DNA of 64,000 nt from JAGXLC01 sp041686375 (GCA_041686375.1 JAWLEB010000013.1:7986-71985); one strand, 5' to 3'. Shown: positions 9,778-19,587, counted from the first letter of the stretch. Notes: a model not told the origin generated them from the sequence alone. Numbers and translations are program-made.

Positions 9778-10485
9778 ATGCCAAAATACGCACATATTCT
9801 TATATTCTCTGTTATATTCTTATCCCCTGTATTTGCTAATAGTCAAAAAAAATTTTTAGATTCCTCAGATACACAAACCATAACAAATGCAGGAATGACT
9901 TCAGCCGTACTATTTACAGGCGCTATTTTTTATGATCAAAAACTAAATAATTTCATACAAAATAATCAAAGTGGCTTTTTATCTGACTACGCAAACTCTT
10001 TCTATCGTTTAGGAGATAAAAAAATTCTTGTGCCGTTAAATGCTCTAATCTATGGAGGAAGCTGGGCATTAAAAAACGAAAGAATGCAGCATACATCTTT
10101 AAATGCTTTTAAAAGCATATTAAGCACCGCTATCCTCACGGAAGGAGGTAAACAGGTTTTCGGCAGAACCAGACCTTACATGGACAAAGGTGCATATCAT
10201 TTTCGTTCATTTCCTATTTTCAGGAATAACAGCAATCATTACAAATCTCTCCCTTCGGGGCATGCCAGCTTATCGTTTGCTTTCATCACTCCTTACGCTG
10301 AAGAATATTCAAGGTGGCTATATCTTATTCCCACTTCTGTTGCTTTTAACAGAGTTTATAAAAACAAACACTGGCTTTCTGATGTTATTTTAGGAAGTAC
10401 TATAGGCTGGTTAAGTGGTTATTTTTTCCACCATAAAAATGAGCATATAGAAATTACGCTGAATTCAATTATTATAAAATTTTAA
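9778..10485 (+). CDS. PAP2-family membrane phosphatase
   Basis: The protein has 235 residues with a signal or first membrane segment (HILIFSVIFLSPVFA). All three motifs of the type 2 phosphatidic acid phosphatase/haloperoxidase superfamily are present: K125-x6-R132-P133 (KQVFGRTRP), P159-S-G-H162 (LPSGHAS) and R192-x5-H198-x3-D202 (FNRVYKNKHWLSD). Such enzymes dephosphorylate lipid phosphates such as phosphatidic acid or undecaprenyl pyrophosphate at the periplasmic face, or lipid A. The substrate cannot be told here. The last four bases overlap the 3' end of the convergent sulfotransferase-like gene. Confidence 0.88.
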   Translation: MPKYAHILIFSVIFLSPVFANSQKKFLDSSDTQTITNAGMTSAVLFTGAIFYDQKLNNFIQNNQSGFLSDYANSFYRLGDKKILVPLNALIYGGSWALKNERMQHTSLNAFKSILSTAILTEGGKQVFGRTRPYMDKGAYHFRSFPIFRNNSNHYKSLPSGHASLSFAFITPYAEEYSRWLYLIPTSVAFNRVYKNKHWLSDVILGSTIGWLSGYFFHHKNEHIEITLNSIIIKF

Positions 10486-11048
10486 TAATATTTTATATAA
10501 TGATGGTAAATGCTTTTTTTTACTACATGACTGGAGTGCTTGTCAACCAATTTATTGATATACAATTCATCCAGTAAAGTCCAGCGCTTTTGATCAAAAT
10601 TCTCTTCAGGCAGTATATAATTCCATATTTTTTTACATCCTTTCATATCATTCAACTCATCATGCTGGATTGTCAATACATCATACCTTTGTTTGATCCT
10701 TTCCATAATTTCAAACAAGTCTTCTATCCATTCCTGGATACTTTTATATTCATAACTTGTATAGAAATCAATGAAACTGTCAATTGTCTCATGTAATTCC
10801 CTCTCCACCAGAACTACAGGTGCGGCGGGGAATTTCTTAACCAAATCGTCCATTATATAAAGCAATGCAGGATCCGAATTTCCAATATTCTGAGCCTTGT
10901 GAGATTGCATCAACTCTTTAAGATCGTTCATATTAAAACAAAAACGGCTTGCTTCATGAAAACAAAAGGAGTCATTATAAGTAAAAAAATTGGCTAACCA
11001 ACTTGTCCTTGATCTTGGAAGTCCTGTAATAAAAAAATTATGCTTCAT
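10482..11048 (-). CDS. Small sulfotransferase-like P-loop protein
   Basis: The protein has 188 residues. The N-terminus FFITGLPRSRTSWLANFF matches the PAPS 5'-phosphosulfate-binding loop of sulfotransferases (G-x-P-R-S-x-T/S). FPAAPVVLVERELHETIDSF fits the second, 3'-phosphate-binding segment with its conserved R and S. It is shorter than most sulfotransferases (250-300 residues), with a compact C-terminal half. No PAPS-synthesis genes or glycan targets sit next to it, so the acceptor is unknown. It could alternatively be a related P-loop kinase-like enzyme. It overlaps the PAP2 gene tail by 4 bp. Confidence 0.6.
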   Translation of the reverse strand: MKHNFFITGLPRSRTSWLANFFTYNDSFCFHEASRFCFNMNDLKELMQSHKAQNIGNSDPALLYIMDDLVKKFPAAPVVLVERELHETIDSFIDFYTSYEYKSIQEWIEDLFEIMERIKQRYDVLTIQHDELNDMKGCKKIWNYILPEENFDQKRWTLLDELYINKLVDKHSSHVVKKSIYHHYIKYY

Positions 11049-11227
11049 GGTTTTCTATTTTTAATAGATACATTTGAGAACGCATTAAGTCAAAGAATGC
11101 CACCAAATCTAATAAATTTAAAATAAATTTAACCTGCCTAATCCATATTTTATTTTAAACAATTTGACAGAGCAATAAACAAATTTGCCTGCAAACTTGT
11201 TAATAGTTTAAATAAATGCAAACAATT

Positions 11228-11776
11228 ATGAAGCGAATAATATTTGCACTTTTAATTTTAAATATAGCTATGACAGGTATTTCTCAAAATCTAACCGACA
11301 AAAGCTTTCATGATTTCACCGTGAAAAATATCAATGGAGAAGACTTTAAGCTGTCGAATCTGGAAGGCAAGAAAGTTTTAGTGGTTAACACGGCCTCAAA
11401 ATGTGGATTTACGCCTCAATACGAAGGACTTCAGGATCTATACGAAAAATATGGTTCTAAAAATTTCGTTATTATTGGATTTCCCGCTAATAATTTCATG
11501 AAACAGGAACCCGGAAGCAATGAAGAAATAGAACAGTTTTGCAAAAAGAACTATGGGGTTACCTTCCCAATGATGGCAAAAATATCTGTAAAAGGGGATG
11601 ATCAACATCCTCTCTATCAGTGGTTGACACAGAAAAAATATAATGGAAAAAGGGATTCCAAAGTAAAATGGAATTTCCAAAAATATCTGATTGACGAAGA
11701 TGGGCAACTTATAGATGTATTCTACTCTAGAACGAAACCTCAAGCTAAAAAAATCGTCAATTGGATTGAATCGTAG
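11228..11776 (+). CDS. Glutathione peroxidase-family thiol peroxidase (Cys type), exported
   Basis: The protein has 182 residues with a signal peptide (MKRIIFALLILNIAMTGISQ), pointing to a periplasmic location. The GPx signatures are present: NTASKCGFTPQYEGL with a peroxidatic cysteine instead of selenocysteine, GFPANNFMKQEPG, and KWNFQKYLID carrying the catalytic Trp/Asn. A second cysteine in EIEQFCKKNYGVTFPM sits where thioredoxin-dependent GPx enzymes keep the resolving cysteine. The family FPCNQF motif reads FPANNF, so the usual active-site Gln is Asn. ATG at 11216 is also possible, but ATG at 11228 gives a better signal peptide. Confidence 0.88.
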   Translation: MKRIIFALLILNIAMTGISQNLTDKSFHDFTVKNINGEDFKLSNLEGKKVLVVNTASKCGFTPQYEGLQDLYEKYGSKNFVIIGFPANNFMKQEPGSNEEIEQFCKKNYGVTFPMMAKISVKGDDQHPLYQWLTQKKYNGKRDSKVKWNFQKYLIDEDGQLIDVFYSRTKPQAKKIVNWIES

Positions 11777-11800
11777 TAATACAATTTAGGGGTTAAAGTG

Positions 11801-11850
11801 AAGGGTGGTTATCTTAAACTATAAAAATTTAAGAACGTAACCACCCTTTG
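11801..11850. terminator. Bidirectional terminator-like hairpin
   Basis: AAGGGTGGTTA (11801-11811) pairs with TAACCACCCTT (11838-11848), with an inner TTAAA/TTTAA extension. It lies between the convergent peroxidase (+) and decarboxylase (-) genes. Confidence 0.65.
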
Positions 11851-12014
11851 TATTTATAATACTCCAGCAATTCTTTCAGTAATGAAGCCCCTCCTCCACT
11901 AACGAAGATAAAAGCCAATTCATAAAGCCATACCTGTCGATAAACAATGCATAAGGGTTTTATATACAAAGTTGTTCACAAAGAAGCTTGTAATGCCAAA
12001 TTTACCCAAATATA

Positions 12015-13439
12015 TCATTTCAGCTCCTGAACAACCCTACCAATCGTATTCCATGCTTCTTCCACGTGTCTTTGCTCCACCTCAGTTTGCCCAATCACCA
12101 TTCTCAGGGTATATTTGCCATGAACTTTTGTATGGGTAAAATACATTCTGCCGGTCTTATTTACCTTGTGAAGCAGCTGTTCATTCATTGCATTCAATAC
12201 ATTCTCATCATTTTTATCAGCCGGATGGTATCTAAAACTCACCACATTCATTGTCACCGGGGCAAGTAATTCAAAGTCGGGATGCGTTTCAACCCAGTGT
12301 TTAAATTCTGAAGCAAGTTTCATATGATATCGTAATTTTTCCCTAATACCACTCATTCCATAATATCGTAACACGAACCAAAGTTTGAGCGCTCTGAATC
12401 TTCTCCCCAATGGAATTGTCCAATCTGAATAGTTATTTACCTGGTCGTCTGTCTGAGTTTTCAGATATTCAGGAATGAGTTGAAAGGTATTTACAAGGGC
12501 TTCCTTATCTTTCACGAAATAGGCTGAGCAATCAAAATTAGTAAAAAGCCACTTATGTGGATTAAAAACAAAAGTATCCACTTTATCGGTGCCTTTGAGC
12601 ATCCACTGATATTCTTCAAGCAAAAGGGTATTCCCTCCATAAGCTGCATCAACATGCAACCAGAGATTAAATTTCTCTTTAATGTCTGCAATCCGGGCTA
12701 AAGGATCAACAGATGTCGTCCCTGTTGTCCCAAGTGTAGCAACTACAGCTAAAGGTTTGTACCCTTTATCTATATCTTTTCGGATTGCTTCTTCGAGTTT
12801 TCCAGTATCCATCTTATTCTCATTATCAACAGGGACTTTCACCAGATTTTCTTTCCCAAAACCCACAACCTTCACAGCTCGTTCTATTGAAGAATGTGTT
12901 TCAGTTGAAGCATATACACGGAATTTATCATGGTCATAAAATCCCTTTTCATTAATATCGAAATTCGTTGCTTTTTCTCTCGCTGTCAGAAAAGAGACCA
13001 CTGCTGCAGTAGATGCAGAGTCCTGGATAACACCATAAAAATATTCAGGAAGCTTAATTCCGCGCTTTAGCCAGTTCATTATCTGCTCTTCAAGCTCCGT
13101 TGCCGCTGGTGAAGTTTCCCATTTCATGCCTTGTACACCAAGAGCTGCTGTAATCATCTCTGCAAATAGTGAAGGCAGGCTTGAATTAGCCGGAAAATAG
13201 GCAAAAAATTTCGGACTCTGCCAATGGGTTATTCCCGGCATAATTATATTATCCAGATCTTTCATGATCTCCGTAAAAGACTCATTTTCCTCTGGCGCCT
13301 GAGAAGGTAAACGTTCGAAAATGTCACCCGGCTTTACCTGTGATTTGACCGGATAATTTTCCAGTTCCTCGTAATAATTTGCAATCCAGTCAATTACTTC
13401 TTTCGCCTGTTTTCTGAATTCTTCTGTTTTTCCTGACAT
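12015..13439 (-). CDS. PLP-dependent group II (aromatic-L-amino-acid-type) decarboxylase
   Basis: The protein has 474 residues, matching the length and motif order of dopa/tyrosine/tryptophan decarboxylases. PGITHWQSPKFFAYFPAN near residue 70 is the substrate-entry segment. DSASTAAVVSFLTARE follows; HVDAAYGGN carries the PLP-nitrogen Asp; and FNPHKWLFTNFDCSA carries the Schiff-base lysine (about residue 294). The C-terminal region RALKLWFVLRYYG is typical of eukaryote-like AAAD homologues, which are also found in bacteria. It decarboxylates an aromatic amino acid to the amine in the cytosol. Which substrate it prefers cannot be read. It is a single-gene unit. Confidence 0.9.
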   Translation of the reverse strand: MSGKTEEFRKQAKEVIDWIANYYEELENYPVKSQVKPGDIFERLPSQAPEENESFTEIMKDLDNIIMPGITHWQSPKFFAYFPANSSLPSLFAEMITAALGVQGMKWETSPAATELEEQIMNWLKRGIKLPEYFYGVIQDSASTAAVVSFLTAREKATNFDINEKGFYDHDKFRVYASTETHSSIERAVKVVGFGKENLVKVPVDNENKMDTGKLEEAIRKDIDKGYKPLAVVATLGTTGTTSVDPLARIADIKEKFNLWLHVDAAYGGNTLLLEEYQWMLKGTDKVDTFVFNPHKWLFTNFDCSAYFVKDKEALVNTFQLIPEYLKTQTDDQVNNYSDWTIPLGRRFRALKLWFVLRYYGMSGIREKLRYHMKLASEFKHWVETHPDFELLAPVTMNVVSFRYHPADKNDENVLNAMNEQLLHKVNKTGRMYFTHTKVHGKYTLRMVIGQTEVEQRHVEEAWNTIGRVVQELK

Positions 13440-13548
13440 ACCTATAATTTTAGTACTATCACTAATAATTCTCGTAAAAAATAAAAATACAAATTAATCC
13501 CTCTAATCCAAAAAACAAGATTTAATCCTAAAAGAATTATGAATTTTG

Positions 13549-13556
13549 TAAATTTG
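13549..13556 (+). promoter_or_regulatory. Bacteroidota -7 box (TAAATTTG) for the amidohydrolase gene
   Basis: A perfect TAnnTTTG match lies 26 bp before the ATG at 13582. The -33 element is not clear. Confidence 0.5.
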
Positions 13557-13581
13557 ACACATTGTACTTAAACAACACATT

Positions 13582-15213
13582 ATGAAAAAATTATTATTTC
13601 TTTTACCCTTAGCCATTATGACCTTTTCTTGTTCACAGAAAGAAAAGGTGGATACAATTCTTACGAATGCAACCATCTATAGTGTTGATAAAGATTTCTC
13701 CAAAGCCAATGCTGCAGCTATAAACGACGGAAAATTTGTAGCTGTTGGTGAAAAGAAAGAGATTCTCCAAAAATTTTCTTCGAATAACACGAAAGATCTC
13801 CAGGAGAAATATGTTTATCCCGGTTTTATAGATCCCCATTGTCACTTTCATGGATATAGCCTTAATTTGCGAAAGGTAGATTTAGTAGGCACTCAATCGC
13901 TGGACGAAATTGTTGATCGTTTAAAAGACTATAACGAAGAATATGATCCTGAATGGATTCTTGGAAGAGGCTGGGATCAAAATGACTGGGAAAAAAAGGA
14001 ATTTCCCCACAAAAAAGCACTTGATGAAGTCTTCCCTGATAAGCCCGTATATCTGACAAGAATCGACGGACATGCAGCTTACGTAAATTCTGCAGCCCTT
14101 GAACAAGCTGGAATGACAAAAGCCAAAGAGGTTGAAGGAGGCAAGATCATGCAACAGGCAGGAGAACCCACAGGCATCCTAATTGATAATGCTATGGGTG
14201 TAGTTTCAGAACACATTCCGCCCCCAACAGAAAAAGAAGAAATTGATGCAATACTCCAGGGACAGGAAAATTGTTTTGAAGTTGGTTTAACTATGGTGGC
14301 TGATGCCGGTTTGTCTTACTCCCCTGTCCACCTTATGGATTCACTGCAGAAAGAAGGGGAACTGGAAATGAATATTTATGCCATGCTGAGTCCCACAAAG
14401 GAAAATATAGATGTATTTGTTAAGCAGGGTACATACAAAACAGATAAAATGCATATACAATCGATTAAGCTGTTTGCTGACGGCGCTTTAGGCTCACGTG
14501 GAGCATGTTTGCTTGAACCCTATAGCGATGATCCTGAAAATTATGGAATAATAGTTACTGATAAAGACTCCCTTCAACATTTTTCAGAGCTAGCTTACGA
14601 AAATAATTATCAGGTCAACACTCATGCCATTGGAGATTCAGCCAACCGTCTCATGTTAAACATCTATGGTGATTTACTGAATGGCGAAAACGACCGCAGA
14701 TGGCGAATTGAGCATGCTCAGATAATTCACCCCGATGATTTTGAGCTATTTTCAAAACACTCAATCATACCAGCAGTTAATACAACTCACGCGACATCCG
14801 ATATGTATTGGGCAGAAGACCGTATCGGGGAAGAACGAATCGAAAACGCATATGCCTATAAAAAATTATTGGAAGAAAACGGATGGCTTCCCAATGGAAG
14901 TGATTTTCCGGTAGAAAATATTAACCCATTATACGGATTTTATGCAGGGGTTGCCAGAAAAGACCTGGAAGGTTATCCTGAAGGAGGTTTTCAGAAAAAA
15001 GATGCCCTGACAAGGAAAGAAGCATTAAAGTCTATGACCATATGGGCGGCAAAATCATGTTTTGAAGAAAATCAAAGAGGAAGCATTGAAAAAAATAAAG
15101 AGGCTGACTTTGTTGTTACAGATCAGGATCTTATGAATGTTAAAGAAGACAACATACCGGAAACACAGGTTTTAGAAACTTATATTCATGGTGAAAAAGT
15201 ATATGAGAAATAA
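13582..15213 (+). CDS. YtcJ-like metal-dependent amidohydrolase, lipoprotein
   Basis: The protein has 543 residues with a lipoprotein signal (lipobox MTFSC, C17). An N-terminal beta-sandwich segment is followed by the amidohydrolase barrel. FIDPHCHFHGYS (H86, H88) carries the first metal ligands. IKLFADGALGSRGACL, VNTHAIGDSANR and EHAQIIHPDDF hold further ligands, and PNGSDFPVENINPLYG carries the catalytic Asp. This matches the YtcJ/N-substituted formamide deformylase (amidohydrolase_3) group, which hydrolyses amide or related bonds. The true substrate is unknown. It is followed after 36 bp by the NYN-LOTUS gene on the same strand. Confidence 0.88.
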   Translation: MKKLLFLLPLAIMTFSCSQKEKVDTILTNATIYSVDKDFSKANAAAINDGKFVAVGEKKEILQKFSSNNTKDLQEKYVYPGFIDPHCHFHGYSLNLRKVDLVGTQSLDEIVDRLKDYNEEYDPEWILGRGWDQNDWEKKEFPHKKALDEVFPDKPVYLTRIDGHAAYVNSAALEQAGMTKAKEVEGGKIMQQAGEPTGILIDNAMGVVSEHIPPPTEKEEIDAILQGQENCFEVGLTMVADAGLSYSPVHLMDSLQKEGELEMNIYAMLSPTKENIDVFVKQGTYKTDKMHIQSIKLFADGALGSRGACLLEPYSDDPENYGIIVTDKDSLQHFSELAYENNYQVNTHAIGDSANRLMLNIYGDLLNGENDRRWRIEHAQIIHPDDFELFSKHSIIPAVNTTHATSDMYWAEDRIGEERIENAYAYKKLLEENGWLPNGSDFPVENINPLYGFYAGVARKDLEGYPEGGFQKKDALTRKEALKSMTIWAAKSCFEENQRGSIEKNKEADFVVTDQDLMNVKEDNIPETQVLETYIHGEKVYEK

Positions 15214-15249
15214 AACTATTGTTTTTAATATTAATATATTCTAAATACC

Positions 15250-16023
15250 ATGAAAGAAAAGGATGATTTAAAAATAGCTGTTCTCATTGATGCTGATAAT
15301 ATTCCTTATTCAAATGTAAAAGGAATGCTTGATGAGATAGCAAAATTTGGCAAACCAACAATCAAAAGAATATATGGAGACTGGACAAAGCCGACAGTAT
15401 CAGGTTGGAAACCTGCTTTACTTGAACATGCCATAACTCCGGTTCAACAGTATAGTTATACAACAGGTAAAAATGCAACAGATTCAGCCATGATCATTGA
15501 TGCTATGGATATTTTGCATAGCCAAAAAGTAAACGGGTTTTGTATTGTATCCAGTGACAGTGATTTTACAAGGCTGGCCACACGATTAAGGGAATCGGGC
15601 ATGTTGGTTCTGGGAATTGGAGAAAAAAAGACCCCCAGCCCATTTATCATGGCCTGTGACAAATTCATATATACTGAAATAATTGGAGGGGCAGAAAAAA
15701 AACAAACGAAATCTCCCCGCAAATCTGGAGTTAAAAATACGGAAAAACCTACTACCACTGCATCAGGACTTGATAAAATTAATAAAAAATTAATCCAGTT
15801 AATAAAAAGTACAATTGATGATGTAGCCGATGACAGTGGATGGGCATTTCTTGCAGAAGTTGGAGCGCTGCTCATTAAAAAGAAACCAGACTTTGATCCA
15901 CGAAATTACGGATTCTCCAAACTTACTCCTTTAATAAAGTCGTTAAACAAGCATTTCACTATTTATGAAAGAGAAGTAGAAAATACGCAGATAAAACACA
16001 TTTTTATAAAAAATAAAAAATAA
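15250..16023 (+). CDS. NYN-domain nuclease with C-terminal OST-HTH/LOTUS domain
   Basis: The protein has 257 residues. Residues 8-145 form a NYN (PIN-like, DUF88/LabA) domain: VLIDADNIPYS holds the first acidic residues, KNATDSAMIIDAMDIL the second and VSSDSDFTRLATRLRE the third, all typical of metal-dependent RNases. A basic linker (EKKQTKSPRKSGVKNTEK) joins it to a winged-helix-like domain (about 170-255) with WAFLAEVGALLIKKKPDFDPRNYGFSKLTPLI, the signature of OST-HTH/LOTUS RNA-binding modules. Some LOTUS domains bind G-rich or structured RNA. I infer a role in RNA processing or decay. The gene follows the amidohydrolase gene closely but the functions appear unrelated. Confidence 0.85.
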   Translation: MKEKDDLKIAVLIDADNIPYSNVKGMLDEIAKFGKPTIKRIYGDWTKPTVSGWKPALLEHAITPVQQYSYTTGKNATDSAMIIDAMDILHSQKVNGFCIVSSDSDFTRLATRLRESGMLVLGIGEKKTPSPFIMACDKFIYTEIIGGAEKKQTKSPRKSGVKNTEKPTTTASGLDKINKKLIQLIKSTIDDVADDSGWAFLAEVGALLIKKKPDFDPRNYGFSKLTPLIKSLNKHFTIYEREVENTQIKHIFIKNKK

Positions 16024-16224
16024 CCATGTTTACTCTGGTATTTTAAGTAAGAAGGAGCGGAGCAATAAATCTCAGATAAAGCAATTTAAATTTAAAATGT
16101 ATTTATTAAAAGGGTGTTAGAATGTTTTCGCCCCAATGCTAAAAACATATCATCTTTTAATAATCAAATTACGACATGAAACTAAACCACCTCATCATAA
16201 GGTTTTGTTTGTAATTTACCGGCT

Positions 16225-19200
16225 TTAAGTATTCAATGGTTCTGCGCCAGGTCTGCCATGGCAATTTTTATATTTTTTCCCGCTTCCACAAGGACAGGGC
16301 TCATTTCTACCAATCTTTTTCCCTACCTTTACTGGTTCTGCCTTCTGGGGCTGTTGCCCACCACTGGTGACTGTTTCCGGTCGTTTGGTCTCATATTTGC
16401 TCATATCCAGCTTTCTTCTTCTTTGAGCCTCCTGAATTTCTTCAGCATCTTGAACAGGAATGTGTCCTTTAATCAAGGTTGCAGTGATATCTTTATTTAT
16501 CTTCTCAAGCATATTCTTGAAAAGTTCAAAGGCTTCAAACTTGTATATCAAGAGGGGATCCTTTTGCTCATAAGTCGCTGTCTGCACAGATTGCTTCAGA
16601 TCGTCCATTTCTCTTAAATGCTCCTTCCATGCATCATCAATGGTGCTAAGAATGACCGTTTTCTGATAAGATTTTACTAGTTCCTCACCTTCTGTTTCGT
16701 AAGCTTTTTCAAGATTAGTAACAACCTGTATTGTTTTTGTTCCATCTGTAATGGGTACAACAATATTTTTATACTGATGGGAATGCTTTTCATAAACATC
16801 TTTAATAACAGGATATGCCTGCTGAGCGATGGTTTCTTCTTTCCGTTTATATGAGTTCTTAACCACTTCATAAATCTTTTCAACAACTTCCTCTGAAGAC
16901 ATTTTGAGAAATGCTTCCTCAGAAACAGGAGATTCAATAGATAGTGTCCTTATCAATTCGAATTTGAATCCTTCGAAATCAGAACTATCCTGAAATTCTT
17001 CAACAATGCTTTCGGCTACATCTCTCATTGAACCAGCAATATCCACAGAAAGACGTTCTCCGAACAAAGCATGTCGTCTTTTATCATAAATTACCTCACG
17101 CTGGGAATTCATCACATCATCATATTCCAGCAGCCTTTTACGAATACCAAAGTTATTTTCTTCAACTTTTTTCTGCGCCCTCTCTATCGAGCGTGATATC
17201 ATCGAGTGCTGTATCACCTCTCCTTCTTGAAGTCCCATACGAGCCATTATATTGGCAATACGGTCAGAGCCAAACAATCTCATAAGGTTATCTTCCAGAG
17301 AAACGAAGAACTGGGAAGAACCAGGATCTCCTTGTCTTCCGGCGCGACCTCTTAACTGTCTATCAATACGTCGGGATTCATGCCTTTCAGTTCCCACGAT
17401 TGCTAAACCACCAGCTTGCCTGGTTTCTTCGGAGAGTTTAATGTCCGTCCCCCGTCCCGCCATATTGGTAGCAATTGTAACAGTTTTAGATTTACCTGCT
17501 TCGGCAATGATATCAGCCTCTTTCTGGTGCAATTTAGCATTCAGCACATTATGTTTTATGCCCTGTATCCTAAGCATTTTGCTTAACAGCTCCGAAACAT
17601 CAACAGCAGTAGTACCCACAAGAACAGGCCTCCCTTTATCAATCAATTGCTGAATTTCATCTATGACAGCATTATATTTTTCCCGCTTAGTACGATAAAC
17701 CATGTCATCCCTGTCATCCCTTATAACCGGTTCATGTGTCGGAATAACTACCACATCGAGTTCATAAATATCCATAAATTCACCCGCCTCTGTTTCTGCA
17801 GTACCAGTCATCCCAGACAACTTGTGATACATTCTGAAATAATTCTGCAAGGTTATAGTAGCGAATGTCTGTGTTGCAGCCTCTACCTTAACATGTTCTT
17901 TTGCCTCCAGTGCCTGATGAAGCCCATCAGAATACCTGCGCCCTTCCATAATTCGACCTGTTTGTTCATCCACAATTTTGACCTTATTGTCCATCACGAC
18001 ATATTCTTCGTCTTTATCGAAAAGTGTATAGGCTTTTAATAATTGTTGCAAAGTGTGAACTCTCTCCGACTTCACAGCATAATCCCGGAGTAATTCATCT
18101 TTTTTAGCAATAATCTCATCTTCTTTTAAATCTTGTTTTTCCAACTCCGCCAATTCAGAACCAATATCCGGAAGAATAAAGAAGTTTGGATCTTCCGTCT
18201 TGGCTGTTATCATATCCAACCCTCTATCAGTGAGTTCTATAGAGTTACTTTTCTCATCAATTATAAAATACAAATCATCGGTAACCTTATGCATGTGTTT
18301 ACTGTTATCCTGCATGTAATAATTTTCAGTCTTCAGCATAAGTGCTTTGTTACCTTCTTCACTAAGAAGTTTAATCAAAGCTTTATTTTTAGGCAGCCCC
18401 TTATAAGCCTGAAGCAGCAGGAAACCTCCTTTCTCCCTGTTCTCTTCTCTCAACTCTTTTCTTGCGTCCGTTATGATTTGATTAACCAGCTTTTTCTGCA
18501 CGGAAACAAGTGTTTCTACCTTAGGCTTCAAATCCTGAAATTGTTCGGTATTTTCTTTTGCTACCGGTCCTGAAATGATTAAAGGAGTTCTCGCATCATC
18601 AATTAACACGGAATCTACCTCATCAATGATGGAGAAGTTATGTTTTCTCTGCACCAGGTCTCCTGGATTAATGGCCATATTATCCCTGAGATAATCAAAA
18701 CCAAATTCATTATTGGTCCCATAGGTAATATCTGCCTGATATGCTTTACGTCTTTCGTGAGAGTTAGGCTCGTGTTTATCTATACAATCCACTGATAATC
18801 CATGAAATTCATATAAAGGTCCCATCCATTCCTGGTCTCTTTTGGCCAGATAATTATTCACTGTTATCAGATGTGCCCCCCTCCCTGTTAATGCATTAAG
18901 GAACAGCGGCAAAGTAGCTGCGAGAGTTTTCCCTTCTCCGGTAGCCATCTCAGCTATTCTTCCCTGATGAAGTACTATCCCGCCAATTAACTGCACATCA
19001 TAAGGAATCATATCCCATACAACCTGACTTCCTCCTGCTTCCCAGGAATTAAAATAAGTAGCCTTTTCTCCGTCAATCTTAACATAATCTTTAATTGCAG
19101 AAAGCTCTCTATCAAATTCAGAAGCTGTAACTTCTATCTCTTCATTTTCCTTAAAACGCTTTGCAGTCTCCCGCATGATAGCAAAACCATAAGGTAAAAC

Positions 19201-19524
19201 TTCCTCTAATTTAGATTCAAGTTTTTTATCTATCTCTTTTTCTATCTCGTCTATTTGATTGTAAAGTTTTTTCTTTTCATCCACTTCAGTATCAGGAAGT
19301 TCAGCCTTCTCCTTCAAGTCTTCTATGTTCTTCTCTTCGTCTTCTATATATTTTAAAATTTCTTTTCTTAACTGATTACTTTTATTTCTTAACTCATCAG
19401 TACTAATATCATGTAATTTCGAATATTCGCTGTTAATTTTATCTACGATAGGTTGTAGTTCCTTAATATCGCGTTGTGATTTGTCTCCGAAAATTTTTGT
19501 TAATATTTTAGTTATAATATCCAT
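16225..19524 (-). CDS. secA: Preprotein translocase ATPase SecA
   Basis: The protein has 1,099 residues, the long form usual in Bacteroidota. NBD1 has GRIAEMATGEGKTLAATL (Walker A) and SIIDEVDSVLIDDARTPLIIS (DEAD-like box). NBD2 has EQTGRIMEGRRYSDGLHQALEAKE, NMAGRGTDIKL and GTERHESRRIDRQLRGRAGRQGD. The helical scaffold is followed by a C-terminal zinc-binding tail GRNEPCPCGSGKKYKNCHG, which contacts SecB or ribosomes in other bacteria. Extra charged coiled segments near residues 60-90 and 370-500 account for the extra length over E. coli SecA (901 residues). It drives Sec export of the many signal-peptide proteins in this window. Confidence 0.98.
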   Translation of the reverse strand: MDIITKILTKIFGDKSQRDIKELQPIVDKINSEYSKLHDISTDELRNKSNQLRKEILKYIEDEEKNIEDLKEKAELPDTEVDEKKKLYNQIDEIEKEIDKKLESKLEEVLPYGFAIMRETAKRFKENEEIEVTASEFDRELSAIKDYVKIDGEKATYFNSWEAGGSQVVWDMIPYDVQLIGGIVLHQGRIAEMATGEGKTLAATLPLFLNALTGRGAHLITVNNYLAKRDQEWMGPLYEFHGLSVDCIDKHEPNSHERRKAYQADITYGTNNEFGFDYLRDNMAINPGDLVQRKHNFSIIDEVDSVLIDDARTPLIISGPVAKENTEQFQDLKPKVETLVSVQKKLVNQIITDARKELREENREKGGFLLLQAYKGLPKNKALIKLLSEEGNKALMLKTENYYMQDNSKHMHKVTDDLYFIIDEKSNSIELTDRGLDMITAKTEDPNFFILPDIGSELAELEKQDLKEDEIIAKKDELLRDYAVKSERVHTLQQLLKAYTLFDKDEEYVVMDNKVKIVDEQTGRIMEGRRYSDGLHQALEAKEHVKVEAATQTFATITLQNYFRMYHKLSGMTGTAETEAGEFMDIYELDVVVIPTHEPVIRDDRDDMVYRTKREKYNAVIDEIQQLIDKGRPVLVGTTAVDVSELLSKMLRIQGIKHNVLNAKLHQKEADIIAEAGKSKTVTIATNMAGRGTDIKLSEETRQAGGLAIVGTERHESRRIDRQLRGRAGRQGDPGSSQFFVSLEDNLMRLFGSDRIANIMARMGLQEGEVIQHSMISRSIERAQKKVEENNFGIRKRLLEYDDVMNSQREVIYDKRRHALFGERLSVDIAGSMRDVAESIVEEFQDSSDFEGFKFELIRTLSIESPVSEEAFLKMSSEEVVEKIYEVVKNSYKRKEETIAQQAYPVIKDVYEKHSHQYKNIVVPITDGTKTIQVVTNLEKAYETEGEELVKSYQKTVILSTIDDAWKEHLREMDDLKQSVQTATYEQKDPLLIYKFEAFELFKNMLEKINKDITATLIKGHIPVQDAEEIQEAQRRRKLDMSKYETKRPETVTSGGQQPQKAEPVKVGKKIGRNEPCPCGSGKKYKNCHGRPGAEPLNT

Positions 19525-19587
19525 GTCATATATGTTGTTTTTTATTCTTATCTTTCCAAAAGAAAATAGCTAATAAATTTTCAATTG

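Noticed and set aside
11216..11227. Earlier ATG for the glutathione peroxidase
   Set aside because: It adds four residues before the signal peptide; possible, but the ATG at 11228 gives a cleaner signal.
11228..11776. Selenocysteine in the glutathione peroxidase, given the nearby SelD
   Set aside because: The active-site codon is TGT (Cys), not TGA, and no SECIS-like structure was found.
18133..18573. 146-codon plus-strand frame inside secA
   Set aside because: It is antisense to SecA and has no recognisable domain; it reflects the codon pattern of the opposite strand. Other long antisense frames (for example 15456-15875, 39157-39612 and 17252-17653) were rejected for the same reason.
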